Below are positions 45,487-54,453 of a DNA stretch of 63,447 nt, piece by piece (the first letter of the stretch is position 1; every line of letters begins with the position of its first letter). This DNA is from Acidobacteriota bacterium (GTDB taxonomy: Bacteria; Acidobacteriota; Terriglobia; Terriglobales; Acidobacteriaceae), in the NCBI GenBank assembly GCA_003225075.1, contig QIAP01000040.1:1-63447 (forward strand). Reading direction: 5' to 3'. The position numbers were made by a program, and so were the translations under genes. A model generated the notes under the pieces. It was not told the origin of the DNA. It did no database searches and saw only the letters and a list, made by a program, of their open reading frames with translations.

Positions 45487-47394
45487 ATGGCCCCCGAAAC
45501 CGACCTGCTGGCTCCGCTCCGTCTTTACTGGGGTTACGATTCGTTCCGTCCATTGCAGGAGCGCATTGTTCGCAGCCTGGTGGCCGGGCACGATGCCTGT
45601 GTAGTCATGCCAACTGGCGGAGGAAAATCACTTTGCTATCAGCTACCCGCAATAGTCCTGGGTCAAACCGCCGTCGTCATCTCCCCATTGATTGCCCTGA
45701 TGCAGGACCAGGCCGCGCAGTTGGCGCAAATGGGAATCCCCGCCGCGGTCTTGAACAGTTCTCTGTCCGAAAGCCAGCAGGTGACAGCGATGCGCGAAGC
45801 TCAGGCGGGCGAGTACCGGCTCCTGTATCTTTCGCCTGAACGGCTGGCGCGCCCCGATACTATCGGCTGGCTTCAGCGCGTTCCAATCGCATTCTTCGCC
45901 ATTGATGAGGCCCATTGCATCTCCGAGTGGGGCCACGAATTTCGTCCGGAATACCGCCAATTGAGCCGTCTGCGCGCTCATTTCCCCGGCCGCCCGATCG
46001 CGGCTTTCACCGCCAGCGCCACTCGCCGGGTGCGTCAGGACATTCTTACCCAACTCCAATTGCACAATCCGCACAAATACATCGCCAGCTTCCATCGTCC
46101 CAACTTGCGGTACATCGTCAAGCAATGTGAAGGCGATACGCAGCCTGATCTGCTTCTTAGCGGATTGCGCAAGTATCCGGACGGCAACATCATCGTTTAC
46201 GCTCCGACGATCGCTAAAGTCGAAGAGACGGTGGACTTTCTCGAGGAACAGGGCATTCCCGCTGTTTCCTATCACGGCAAGATGGAGACCAAAACTCGAA
46301 GAACCAACCAAGAGCGCTGGATGTCAGACGAAGTGCGTGTACTGGTGGGCACCATCGCGTTCGGGTTGGGTATCAACAAGGCGTCCGTCCGCTCCGTGAT
46401 TCACCTCTCGCTCCCAAAATCAATCGAGCAGTACTACCAGGAGGCCGGACGAGCTGGTCGCGACGGTCATCCCGCGGAGTGCCTGTTGCTCTGGCAAAAG
46501 CGGGACACGGCCCTGCTGGCCTACTTCATTGAGCAGGTGACCGATGCGGCGGAAAAGGAACGGGCCTGGGAGCGCTATCGCACTATCCGCCGCTTCGCCG
46601 AATCGAGTAGCTGCCGCCACCGCCAGATTTGTGTGCACTTCGGCGAAACTCCCAAGTGGACATCATGCGCCGCTTGCGATGTTTGCAGCGGCACGCCCGA
46701 GTGGCTGGCGACACCCGAAACAGAGCAGCCAAGTCACACGGAGACGGTCCGAGTCAACCGCCTGCATCAGTTCGAGCCCGAAGAAAAGCCTGCCCTTGCG
46801 GATGTGGATCCCGAATTGCGGGACTATCTCCGCGAGTGGCGGCGCATCGCAGCCCGGCAACAGAATGTTCCTGCCTTCGTCGTGATGCACGATACATCGC
46901 TCGACGAGGTTTGCCGCAAACGCCCGGCAACGATCCCCGAACTTCTGGGTGTCTCCGGCTTCGGCGAGCACAAAGCTGAGATGTATGGCCTGCAGATCTT
47001 CGGCGCCTTGAGACGATATCGCGAAGGCGCCCGAATGACGCGGACGCCAGTAAAGAAATCGACGCCGGCTTACGAAACCATGCGCCTGCTCGCCGCCGGG
47101 AACACTTTCGAGGAAATAGCGAAAATTCGCGGACGCCAACTCACCACCATCGTCAGCCTGGTGGCCGAACTCATAGAAAGCGGGCAACTGCAATTTCAAC
47201 CCACGTGGATCGACGACAATAAACGCTCGGTCATAGAAGCCGCATGCGCTCGTCTCGGTGTCCAGCGCCTCAGACCGCTAAAAGACGTCCTGCCGCCAGA
47301 AGTCACCTTTGATGAAATCCGATTGGTAGTCGCGCGACTGCGCTGCGAACAGACGAATCAAGAGAAGTTAGCTCAGCAAAAAATGCCGGCTTAA
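45487..47394 (+). CDS. recQ: ATP-dependent DNA helicase RecQ
   Basis: 635 aa from ATG 45487. 3'-5' helicase used in recombination and repair. Walker A MPTGGGKS, box DEAHCISEWGHEFRPEY, helicase C-terminal domain (QYYQEAGRAGRDGHP), zinc-binding cysteines (CRHRQIC...CAACDVC), an HRDC domain (about residues 440-520) and a C-terminal HTH_40-like domain. The stop codon overlaps by 3 bp the stop of the convergent PBP1A gene. Confidence 0.95.
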   Translation: MAPETDLLAPLRLYWGYDSFRPLQERIVRSLVAGHDACVVMPTGGGKSLCYQLPAIVLGQTAVVISPLIALMQDQAAQLAQMGIPAAVLNSSLSESQQVTAMREAQAGEYRLLYLSPERLARPDTIGWLQRVPIAFFAIDEAHCISEWGHEFRPEYRQLSRLRAHFPGRPIAAFTASATRRVRQDILTQLQLHNPHKYIASFHRPNLRYIVKQCEGDTQPDLLLSGLRKYPDGNIIVYAPTIAKVEETVDFLEEQGIPAVSYHGKMETKTRRTNQERWMSDEVRVLVGTIAFGLGINKASVRSVIHLSLPKSIEQYYQEAGRAGRDGHPAECLLLWQKRDTALLAYFIEQVTDAAEKERAWERYRTIRRFAESSSCRHRQICVHFGETPKWTSCAACDVCSGTPEWLATPETEQPSHTETVRVNRLHQFEPEEKPALADVDPELRDYLREWRRIAARQQNVPAFVVMHDTSLDEVCRKRPATIPELLGVSGFGEHKAEMYGLQIFGALRRYREGARMTRTPVKKSTPAYETMRLLAAGNTFEEIAKIRGRQLTTIVSLVAELIESGQLQFQPTWIDDNKRSVIEAACARLGVQRLRPLKDVLPPEVTFDEIRLVVARLRCEQTNQEKLAQQKMPA

Positions 47395-49619
47395 TGCGTC
47401 TCTCCGTCCCCGGGGGCCACATCCGGAGTATCCAACTTGTGCGCCACCGCGTTGCCCTGCAACTCCGGCGGCGGCTGAAATTCTCCTGGATCGCCAGCAG
47501 CAAGTGCGACTTTCATGAAATCTATCCAGATCGGCAAGGCAGCCCGCGCCCCGGTTTCCTTGTTACCCAGGGATTTCTTCTCATCAAAGCCTACCCAAAC
47601 TCCGCATGTCATCCCAGGAGAAAACCCCACAAACCAGGCATCGGTAAAGTCATTCGTGGTTCCGGTTTTTCCTCCCAGCGGATATTTCATGCTTGCAGCC
47701 GCAATACCCGTGCCGTGCAATACAACCTCCCGCAGCATGGAAGTCATAATGCGCGCGGTTCGCGCGCTGATCACGTCTTTCACGTCGGGAAAATCCTCTT
47801 CCAGCACGCGCCCTTCATAATCCGTCACTTTCGTGATGTAGCGTGGCGTAAGACGCACGCCGTCATCGGGGAATACGCTAAATGCAGACGTCTGCTCGAA
47901 CAATGTAATGTCCGCGGCCCCTACAGCCACAGGCAAATACGCAGGAATATTTGACGTGATACCGAAGCGATGCGCGTAATCGATGACTGTCTTGATACCG
48001 ATGCGATCGGCCAATTTCAGCGCTGGAATGTTCCGCGACTGTGCCAATGACCGTCTCAGCGTGATGATGCCTTCAAACTTTTCGTCGTAATTGTGCGGTG
48101 AGTAGGGGCCTGAAGCGGTCTCGAAAGTCACCGCAGCATCGAGGACTGTGTCATCCGGGGTTGCGCCTTGATCGATCGCTGCCGTGTATACATAGGGCTT
48201 GAACGACGAGCCTACCTGGCGCAGCGCTTGGGTAGCGCGGTTGAACTTGGAATCATTGAAATCGCGACCACCCACCATGGCCTTAATTTCGCCGCTGGCG
48301 TTATCAATCGCGACCAGGGCGCCCTGCACGCCCGAGTCTTGTTCCAGGCTCACGCGAGCCTTTCCATCCGGCGAGAGTGCCAGCACCTTCACATAAATAA
48401 TGTCCCCCAACGCCAGGCTGTCGCGAATCTTTTTCTGTGTCCACGCAGCCTCGGATTGGGCCAGGGTGGCGGCGTAACGCCCGAACTTCACCATCGCGGA
48501 TTCCGGCGAGACTGCCGTTACTAAAGCATGAACGTAGCTGCCGCTTGCGGGTTCGTCATCCCAATCCGGATGTTGGTACTTATCTAATGCGACGCCCAAC
48601 GCCACTAGATTCTGCAAATGTCCGCGCCAACTGTACCGCCGTTCGTACGCCGCCAATCCATCGAGAACTGCTTTATTCGCTGCTTTCTGTAAATCCATAT
48701 CCAGCGAGGTGAAGACGCGCAGTCCCCCCTCGTGCACCTGGTCGCTGCCGTATTTGTTCTCCAGATAACGCCGGATCTCCTCGACAAAATACGGAGCCAG
48801 CGAATTGGAATCGTGTTGCAGATTCAAGCGCACCGGTTGCGACTTCGCTTCGCCGGCTTGCTGGGCGGTGACTTTGCCATCTTCCAACATCGCGTTAATC
48901 ACCAGGTTGCGACGCTTGATCGCGCGATCCATATGGTTTATAGGCGAGTAAAAGCCGGGAGCTTTCGGTAAGCCAGACAGCAGCGCGGCTTCATCCAGGG
49001 TAAGTTTCTTCGCTGGCTTGCTGAAGTAAAACTCCGACGCGGCTTCAAATCCATATACGCCGTGGCCAAGGAAAATCTGGTTGGCGTAAAGCGTGAATAT
49101 TTGAGGCTTGGTAAAGCGACGCTCGATTTGGATTGCCAGCAGGGCCTCCTGAATCTTGCGATGAAAGGCGCGATCAGGAGAAAGAAATAAATTGCGTGCC
49201 AACTGCATCGTCAGCGTGGACGCCCCCTGCACCTTTCCGCCAGACTCGATATCGCGATAGGCTGCCCCCGCGATCCGCCATACGTTGACTCCCCAGTGCC
49301 GGTAGAAGTCCTTATCTTCGATAGAAATCAGAGCGTCCCGCAGCACTTCCGGATAGTCGTCATAGGACGCGACAACTCTCCGCTGCAGCGCGAACGACCC
49401 GATTACCCGACCGTGATCATCATAGAGTTCGGTAATCGAGCTGGGACGATAATGCTCCAGCTCTTCGACCTGAGGGAGATCGGTGGAATAGACCAGCAAC
49501 AGGCCGATTGTCGCGCCCAGCAATGCTGCGACCAGCACGAGCAGGACGAATAGGACACGCCCCACCAGCCTCCTGCCCACGATTTCCGCCGCAGGACCAT
49601 CCTCGAACAAAGTTGTCAT
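47391..49619 (-). CDS. Penicillin-binding protein 1A (bifunctional transglycosylase/transpeptidase)
   Basis: 742 aa. Type II membrane protein: one N-terminal helix (VLFVLLVLVAALLGATIGLLL), a GT51 transglycosylase domain with the catalytic glutamate in IEDKDFYRHWGVN and the motif GASTLTMQLARNLFL, and a transpeptidase domain with SSFK (catalytic serine), SRN and KTGTTN. Polymerises and cross-links peptidoglycan. Separated from the S41-family gene upstream by a terminator. Confidence 0.95.
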   Translation of the reverse strand: MTTLFEDGPAAEIVGRRLVGRVLFVLLVLVAALLGATIGLLLVYSTDLPQVEELEHYRPSSITELYDDHGRVIGSFALQRRVVASYDDYPEVLRDALISIEDKDFYRHWGVNVWRIAGAAYRDIESGGKVQGASTLTMQLARNLFLSPDRAFHRKIQEALLAIQIERRFTKPQIFTLYANQIFLGHGVYGFEAASEFYFSKPAKKLTLDEAALLSGLPKAPGFYSPINHMDRAIKRRNLVINAMLEDGKVTAQQAGEAKSQPVRLNLQHDSNSLAPYFVEEIRRYLENKYGSDQVHEGGLRVFTSLDMDLQKAANKAVLDGLAAYERRYSWRGHLQNLVALGVALDKYQHPDWDDEPASGSYVHALVTAVSPESAMVKFGRYAATLAQSEAAWTQKKIRDSLALGDIIYVKVLALSPDGKARVSLEQDSGVQGALVAIDNASGEIKAMVGGRDFNDSKFNRATQALRQVGSSFKPYVYTAAIDQGATPDDTVLDAAVTFETASGPYSPHNYDEKFEGIITLRRSLAQSRNIPALKLADRIGIKTVIDYAHRFGITSNIPAYLPVAVGAADITLFEQTSAFSVFPDDGVRLTPRYITKVTDYEGRVLEEDFPDVKDVISARTARIMTSMLREVVLHGTGIAAASMKYPLGGKTGTTNDFTDAWFVGFSPGMTCGVWVGFDEKKSLGNKETGARAALPIWIDFMKVALAAGDPGEFQPPPELQGNAVAHKLDTPDVAPGDGETH

Positions 49620-49682
49620 CGGAACCTGGCCTCAGAATAGCAAGTGTGTGTTCTCAGTTGCCAGCCCTCATATTCCAATCGC

Positions 49683-49710
49683 AAAAAAAACGCGCGCCCT
49701 AAGGCGCGCG
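49683..49710 (-). terminator. Intrinsic terminator for the S41-family gene
   Basis: On the minus strand: stem CGCGCGCC / GGCGCGCG (49710-49703 with 49698-49691), 4-nt loop, then eight Ts (49690-49683). It separates the S41 gene from PBP1A. Confidence 0.93.
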
Positions 49711-49735
49711 CGATATGAAATACGAGAACTGTTCT

Positions 49736-50947
49736 TTACCCTTGGCGATTCTTCAGTACCTGAATGGCTTTCTGTAACTGGTCGTCCTGCTGCGAGTGCT
49801 GCTTCTTTGGCTCGCTCTGGGGTGCGTTCGCTTGATCCTCATCCGGTAGGCCGGCTTCATCCTCATCCGCGACCAGCACGTTCGGGGTGACGGCTGCGTC
49901 CTGAATAGCCTTGCCGCTGGGCGTGTAATACTTTGCCACCGATAAAATCAGCGCGGATCCATCCGGCAAATCAATGGTCTTCTGGATCGATCCATCACCA
50001 AAAGTCTTGTCCCCCACCACGTCTCCACGCGCGTTTTCAAGCACCGCCGCGGCCACAATCTCCGCCGGACCGGCCGTGCCCCGGTTCACCATCACCACCA
50101 CCGGCAGGGTCGTAATGTCTTTGGCTGGATCAGCATTGAAAGCTTCCCGCGGAACCTTCTGCCCTTGCAGGTAAGTAATCGTCCCATGATTCAGGAAAAG
50201 ATTCGCGGTGGCGATGCCTTCCGACTCGTCACCTTCGGAAGCGTTCCGCAAATCCAGTATCAGCTTCTTGACGCCCTGCTTCTGCAAAGATTTGATCTTG
50301 TTCGCGATCTCCTGCGATTTCCCCTTGTTGAACGCGTCCGCTTTGATGTAGCCAATTCCCTCATCTACAATCTTGTCGGTCGCGGCAGGAATGCTCACCA
50401 CATCGCGTGTAATCACAACTTTCTGTGGCTCCGCCCGGCGGGCGCGCACCACCGACACCGTGACGTTTGAGCCAGGCTGCCCGGCCAGCATGTTACGGAT
50501 TTCCGCAAGCGACAAATCCCGAGTGCTCTTGCCTTCGACGGCCTCAAAGATATCGGACCCTTCGACCCCCGCCTTGTCCGCGGGGCCTCCCGGAATCACC
50601 GAAACCACCGCAGCGTAGCCAAATCGTTTGGAAACGGTCGCGCCGATGTCGCCTTTCCCATCCGTCTTAAGGGACTTGTATTCCTTGTACTCCGACGCAG
50701 TCAGATAACTGGAGTTGGCATCGAGGGACTCCAGCAATCCGTGCAGAGCGCCCACTGTTACCGCCGGGATGTTGGGATCCTCGACGTATTCACTGCGTAC
50801 CCGCGACAGCACTTCACTATAGACCTGCAGTTGCCGGTAGGCGCCGTCGTTTGAGGAAGCGCTTACGCCTCCCCACTCGCCCGCCAACATGAATAGGAGT
50901 ATCGCAAAAGATGAAACCAGAACCATCGCTTTAATTTTCATAGACAT
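49736..50947 (-). CDS. S41-family (CtpA-like) protein lacking catalytic residues
   Basis: 403 aa. Signal peptide (residues about 1-30), the S41 helical region, a PDZ domain (about 95-165; ATVSKRFGYAAVV...SDIFEAVEGK) and the S41 core (IGYIKADAFNKGKSQEI, LILDLRNASEGD, VVVMVNRGTAGPAEI, VGDKTFGDGSIQ). In active C-terminal-processing proteases the SASAS motif carries the catalytic serine and TFGKG the lysine, 25 residues apart. Here those positions are G293 (in TAGPAE) and D318 (in TFGDG), at exactly the same spacing, so the protein is predicted to be inactive as a Ser/Lys protease. The C-terminal 40 residues are acidic/Gln-rich. Strong terminator follows. Confidence 0.9.
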   Translation of the reverse strand: MSMKIKAMVLVSSFAILLFMLAGEWGGVSASSNDGAYRQLQVYSEVLSRVRSEYVEDPNIPAVTVGALHGLLESLDANSSYLTASEYKEYKSLKTDGKGDIGATVSKRFGYAAVVSVIPGGPADKAGVEGSDIFEAVEGKSTRDLSLAEIRNMLAGQPGSNVTVSVVRARRAEPQKVVITRDVVSIPAATDKIVDEGIGYIKADAFNKGKSQEIANKIKSLQKQGVKKLILDLRNASEGDESEGIATANLFLNHGTITYLQGQKVPREAFNADPAKDITTLPVVVMVNRGTAGPAEIVAAAVLENARGDVVGDKTFGDGSIQKTIDLPDGSALILSVAKYYTPSGKAIQDAAVTPNVLVADEDEAGLPDEDQANAPQSEPKKQHSQQDDQLQKAIQVLKNRQG

Positions 50948-51349
50948 CGGATCGTTTTCTCTTTAGATGATGATCTCTTCGCAAGGAAGGTCACTTCCAG
51001 AGGAACTCCTTACATTATATCTCTATAATGTAATTTTCCCCCAGGAAGCTTCTGCAAAAAAGTAACCTCCGCGCGTCTGCGCCAGACCTTCGCCCAATGT
51101 GGCGGCCAGTTTGCCTTGCGCGGGTACGAAAAAGACCTACAGAACAGTGCGAAACTGTTCTTCGAGATTCATCTGGCATCGTCAACTCGGCGCTGATGCC
51201 AATGTGCTTGGGTGTATTCTATACATGATAAAGGACTTAACCGCCGCCAGTTTTAGTGTAATATTCCTCGTCCCGGCAAATGCGAAAGATCAGTTGTCTT
51301 GGACAAAGGTTCTCTCGTGTATAAATTCCTTGGGCAAAAAGGTGATCTG
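50948..51349. other. Divergent intergenic region with 10-bp palindrome
   Basis: About 400 bp. It holds a perfect inverted repeat TTACATTATA (51010-51019) / TATAATGTAA (51024-51033) with a TCTC loop, AT-rich and without a T-run, suited to an operator for the S41 gene. The rest has no recognised gene. Confidence 0.5.
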
Positions 51350-52015
51350 ATGAATCGCGTCATCTTCCTGTTCCCACTATTCCTGTTGCTGATTCTTTCC
51401 GCCCAATCCCAAACCCCACAGGACGACTGGAAACAACTCTTTGACGGCAAAGACCTCACCGGCTGGAAACACGTCGGCCCCGGCAGCATGACCGTCGAAG
51501 ATGGCTTGATCCGCACCCACGGTGGCATGGGCCTTCTTTATTGGACTGGAGGCAAAGTGGGCAACTGCGTGATCCGCGTGGTTTTTAAAATGCGCGATTA
51601 CAACGATAACTCCGGTGTCTATATTCGCATTCCAATCGAGCCACGCGAGCCCTGGATGCCAGTACATTACGGTTACGAAGTTCAAATCGACAACCAACCG
51701 GAAGATTCAAATGAAAATGAATATCACGTCACTGGCACACTCTACTCATTAACCAAGCCACTGGCTCGGCCCGGAAAACCCGGCCCGCAATGGAACACCA
51801 TGGAAATTACTCTCGACGGTCCGCATACCATCGTTTTTGTGAATGGTGTGAAAGTGACCGACTACACCGAAGGCCAAGACGTGCCACCTAAGGAAGCTGA
51901 CTACGAACCCGAGCACGGCCCTCGACCGAATGATGGTTACTTCGGGCTACAGAACCACAGCAAGGACGACGTAGTGTTTTTTAAGGAAGTCGCCTACAAG
52001 CCGCTCAAGAAATAA
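51350..52015 (+). CDS. Secreted DUF1080 protein (3-keto-disaccharide hydrolase family)
   Basis: 221 aa from ATG 51350 (AAAGGTGATC upstream). Signal peptide (residues about 1-20), then a concanavalin-like jelly roll: LFDGKDLTGWKHVG, TVEDGLIRT, IRVVFKMRDYNDNSGVYIRIP, YGYEVQIDN, GYFGLQNHSKDDVVFFKEV. DUF1080 domains are found in 3-keto-glycoside hydrolases/lyases acting on oxidised disaccharides. The next gene is a Tat-exported Gfo/Idh/MocA oxidoreductase, which fits the oxidising partner. Confidence 0.9.
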   Translation: MNRVIFLFPLFLLLILSAQSQTPQDDWKQLFDGKDLTGWKHVGPGSMTVEDGLIRTHGGMGLLYWTGGKVGNCVIRVVFKMRDYNDNSGVYIRIPIEPREPWMPVHYGYEVQIDNQPEDSNENEYHVTGTLYSLTKPLARPGKPGPQWNTMEITLDGPHTIVFVNGVKVTDYTEGQDVPPKEADYEPEHGPRPNDGYFGLQNHSKDDVVFFKEVAYKPLKK

Positions 52016-52098
52016 TCATTCGGCGTACACCTCGATCAAATCAGCGCCGGTATTTCCTTAACCCATGGAGTGTGATACAAACTGCACCCGAGGTCATC

Positions 52099-53442
52099 AT
52101 GAAAAAAACTCGCCGCCAATTCTTGCAAACCACCACCGGAGCCGCCGGCGCATTACTCGCCGCTCGTACTGTTTTTCTCGACCCCGGCCCGCTATGGGCG
52201 TATCAGCAACCAGTGGCGCCGAGCGATCGTGTCCGTTTCGGCATGGTCGGCGTGGGCATGCAAGGCTCGGGCTTGCTGGCGGCTTCTATCGAGTTGCCTG
52301 GCGTCGAATGCGCCGCTGCCTGTGATCTTTACGACGGCCGGCACACCCTGGCGAAAGAAATCGTCAGGCCCGACCTGCCCACTACGCGCCGCTACCAAGA
52401 GTTACTCAACAACAAGGACATCGACTGCATCGTCGCCGCCGTTCCCGACCACTGGCACAAGCAGGTCGTCGTCGACGCGGTGAGCGCCGGCAAGGACATC
52501 TACTGCGAGAAGCCGATGTCGCACTCCGCCACCGACGGTGTCGAGATGGTCGCCGCCGCGCAGAAAACCGGCCGTATTGTGCAAATCGGCTCGCAGCGCG
52601 TCAGCTCGGTGATTTGCGCCAAAGCCAAAGAGTTGGTCGCCAAAGGCGTCCTCGGCGACATCACACTGATCGAAGGCTCGCTTGGGCGCAACGATCCCAC
52701 CGGCGCGTGGGAGTATCCGCCGCCTCCAGACCTTTCTCCGCAAAATCTCGACTGGGACACGTGGCAAGGCACCGTTCCCAAGCGGCCGTTCAACCCGTTG
52801 ATTTTTGCGCGCTGGCGCTGCTGGAAGGAATACGGCACCGGCGTCGCCGGAGACCTGCTCGTCCACCTCGTCAGCGGCATGATGCACGTCATGGGCATCA
52901 ACGAGCCGCCCAAGCGCGCCCTGGCCACCGGCGGCATTCTGCGGTTCAAAGACGGACGCAACATGCCAGACGTGCACCCCACGCTATACGAGTACGGCAG
53001 CCTGCCCGTCTACATGCGCCTCAACCTGGGCGGCGAGACGCCGGAAACTTACCGCTTTATGGGCTCGAAGGGCATTATCGAACTCACCGAGTACGCCTGC
53101 ACATACATTCCGCAGCCTGGCGTGGACACCTCGCCCAGTTACTATGCGGTGAGTTTCCCCAAGGCGATGCGCGAGGCCTATATCAAGCAATGGCACCAGG
53201 AGCACGATCCGGTTCCGGGAAAAGAACCAGCACTCGAAGGCATCACCTATCGCAGCGTTTCCTGGGACGAGGAGAAACCGCACCTTTGGAACTTCTTCCA
53301 GGCCGTGCGCACGCGTAAGCCGGTGGTGGAGGATGCTGTCTTCGGCCACAACGCCGCGCTAGCCTGCCACATGGCCAATGAATCCTATTTCCGAAAGAGC
53401 GCCGTAACGTGGGATGCGAACTCGAAGACCATCAAGAGTTAG
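52099..53442 (+). CDS. Tat-exported Gfo/Idh/MocA-family oxidoreductase
   Basis: 447 aa from ATG 52099. A twin-arginine signal (MKKTRRQFLQTTTGAAGALL) precedes a Rossmann domain (RFGMVGVGMQGSGLL, then AACDLYDGR) and the catalytic EKPMSHS motif (lysine), followed by the C-terminal dehydrogenase domain with GDITLIEGSLGRN and a histidine-containing HLVSGMMHVMG. Predicted to be folded with NAD(P) in the cytoplasm and exported by Tat. Probably oxidises a glycoside to its 3-keto form in cooperation with the DUF1080 protein 84 bp upstream. Confidence 0.92.
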   Translation: MKKTRRQFLQTTTGAAGALLAARTVFLDPGPLWAYQQPVAPSDRVRFGMVGVGMQGSGLLAASIELPGVECAAACDLYDGRHTLAKEIVRPDLPTTRRYQELLNNKDIDCIVAAVPDHWHKQVVVDAVSAGKDIYCEKPMSHSATDGVEMVAAAQKTGRIVQIGSQRVSSVICAKAKELVAKGVLGDITLIEGSLGRNDPTGAWEYPPPPDLSPQNLDWDTWQGTVPKRPFNPLIFARWRCWKEYGTGVAGDLLVHLVSGMMHVMGINEPPKRALATGGILRFKDGRNMPDVHPTLYEYGSLPVYMRLNLGGETPETYRFMGSKGIIELTEYACTYIPQPGVDTSPSYYAVSFPKAMREAYIKQWHQEHDPVPGKEPALEGITYRSVSWDEEKPHLWNFFQAVRTRKPVVEDAVFGHNAALACHMANESYFRKSAVTWDANSKTIKS

Positions 53443-53486
53443 TCGTCCCATGTAATCGAGGCCGTCCGGGGCTTTAGCCCCGCCGC

Positions 53487-54305
53487 CTACGCCGCCTTCT
53501 TCGCCTGTTCTAAATACGCCCTCAAAGATCGCTTCAGCGACGTTTGCAAGCTATCGTTGACTACCCTTAAGTCGGAAACAAGGCGGCTCACATCGATTGC
53601 CATCAAGTTCTCCTGTACGACTCTATAAATGACCATATCCAGACATCGCGTTTCTTCAACGACCATCGGAATTGAGTAGCCTTGCTTGTACCGCGTCTTT
53701 CCATGTTCAGCGGCGGCTTGCAGCGTCTTTTCGCTCATTTCTGATCCCCTGTCCACCCGCTGGGCAATGTCTCGAATCATCAACGGGACATGATCGATGC
53801 GCTGGTCATCTGAGAGCCGCACCCGTTTCAGATCTACGCTGGATTTCATGGCGCGCAACACTTCGCGCGTGATCTCCTCCACAGTTTCCACCAGTACCGC
53901 AGAAACGGGTTTGAGCTGTACTGGCAATCTCGGTCTGGGATTTTTTACTTTCTCTTCAATGTTTGACACCAGCTTGTCTAGATCGGCCGGTTTCACCAGA
54001 TAATCGTCAACGTGCTTGCGAATGGCCTGAAGGGCGGTCTCAAAGGCTGGATAACCCGTCAAAATGAAATTTACACACTTCGGTTGGGTGCGCCTCATGG
54101 CGCTGACCACAGTGAAACCGTCGGCAGGTTCCCCGATATTAAGGTCTGAGATCAGGACATCGAAGGGTTCTGCGCTGATAATGGCGAGAGCTTCGGGCAC
54201 AGTGGCCGCAGTCGTAACTCTGAAGCCCTTGTTTTCAAGAATGGCCGGAAGCATCAAGCGAATGCTGGGCTCATCATCCACGAACAAAATACGGTACGGA
54301 GGCAT
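53487..54305 (-). CDS. Response regulator with RsbRD-like output domain
   Basis: 272 aa from ATG 54305 (MPPYRILFVDDE). Receiver domain (residues 1-120) with D10, D11, phosphoacceptor D54 (FDVLISDLN) and K in YLVKPAD. The C-terminal half resembles the RsbRD N-terminal domain: EEITREVLRAMKSSVDLKRVRLSDDQRIDHVP...HGKTRYKQGYSIPMVVEETR, an all-helical globin-like fold used in stress-signalling proteins. There is no DNA-binding domain, so signalling by protein interaction is likely. No kinase gene is adjacent, only the broken Ser/Thr kinase gene. Confidence 0.85.
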   Translation of the reverse strand: MPPYRILFVDDEPSIRLMLPAILENKGFRVTTAATVPEALAIISAEPFDVLISDLNIGEPADGFTVVSAMRRTQPKCVNFILTGYPAFETALQAIRKHVDDYLVKPADLDKLVSNIEEKVKNPRPRLPVQLKPVSAVLVETVEEITREVLRAMKSSVDLKRVRLSDDQRIDHVPLMIRDIAQRVDRGSEMSEKTLQAAAEHGKTRYKQGYSIPMVVEETRCLDMVIYRVVQENLMAIDVSRLVSDLRVVNDSLQTSLKRSLRAYLEQAKKAA

Positions 54306-54453
54306 CGCCCTCACCTCCTGACTATTCACGCCCGCTAGCCGTTCGAGCTACGGACTTAATTCCGATGATCGCCCCAGAAGCGTGGTTGCAAGGGCAGAAC
54401 CCGCGAGAGGTTGGAGAAAACCCTGTATGGGACCGTCGTTGTGCGATGTGAAA

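Noticed and set aside
53487-54305. DNA-binding response regulator
   Set aside because: No helix-turn-helix is visible; the output half matches an RsbRD-like domain.
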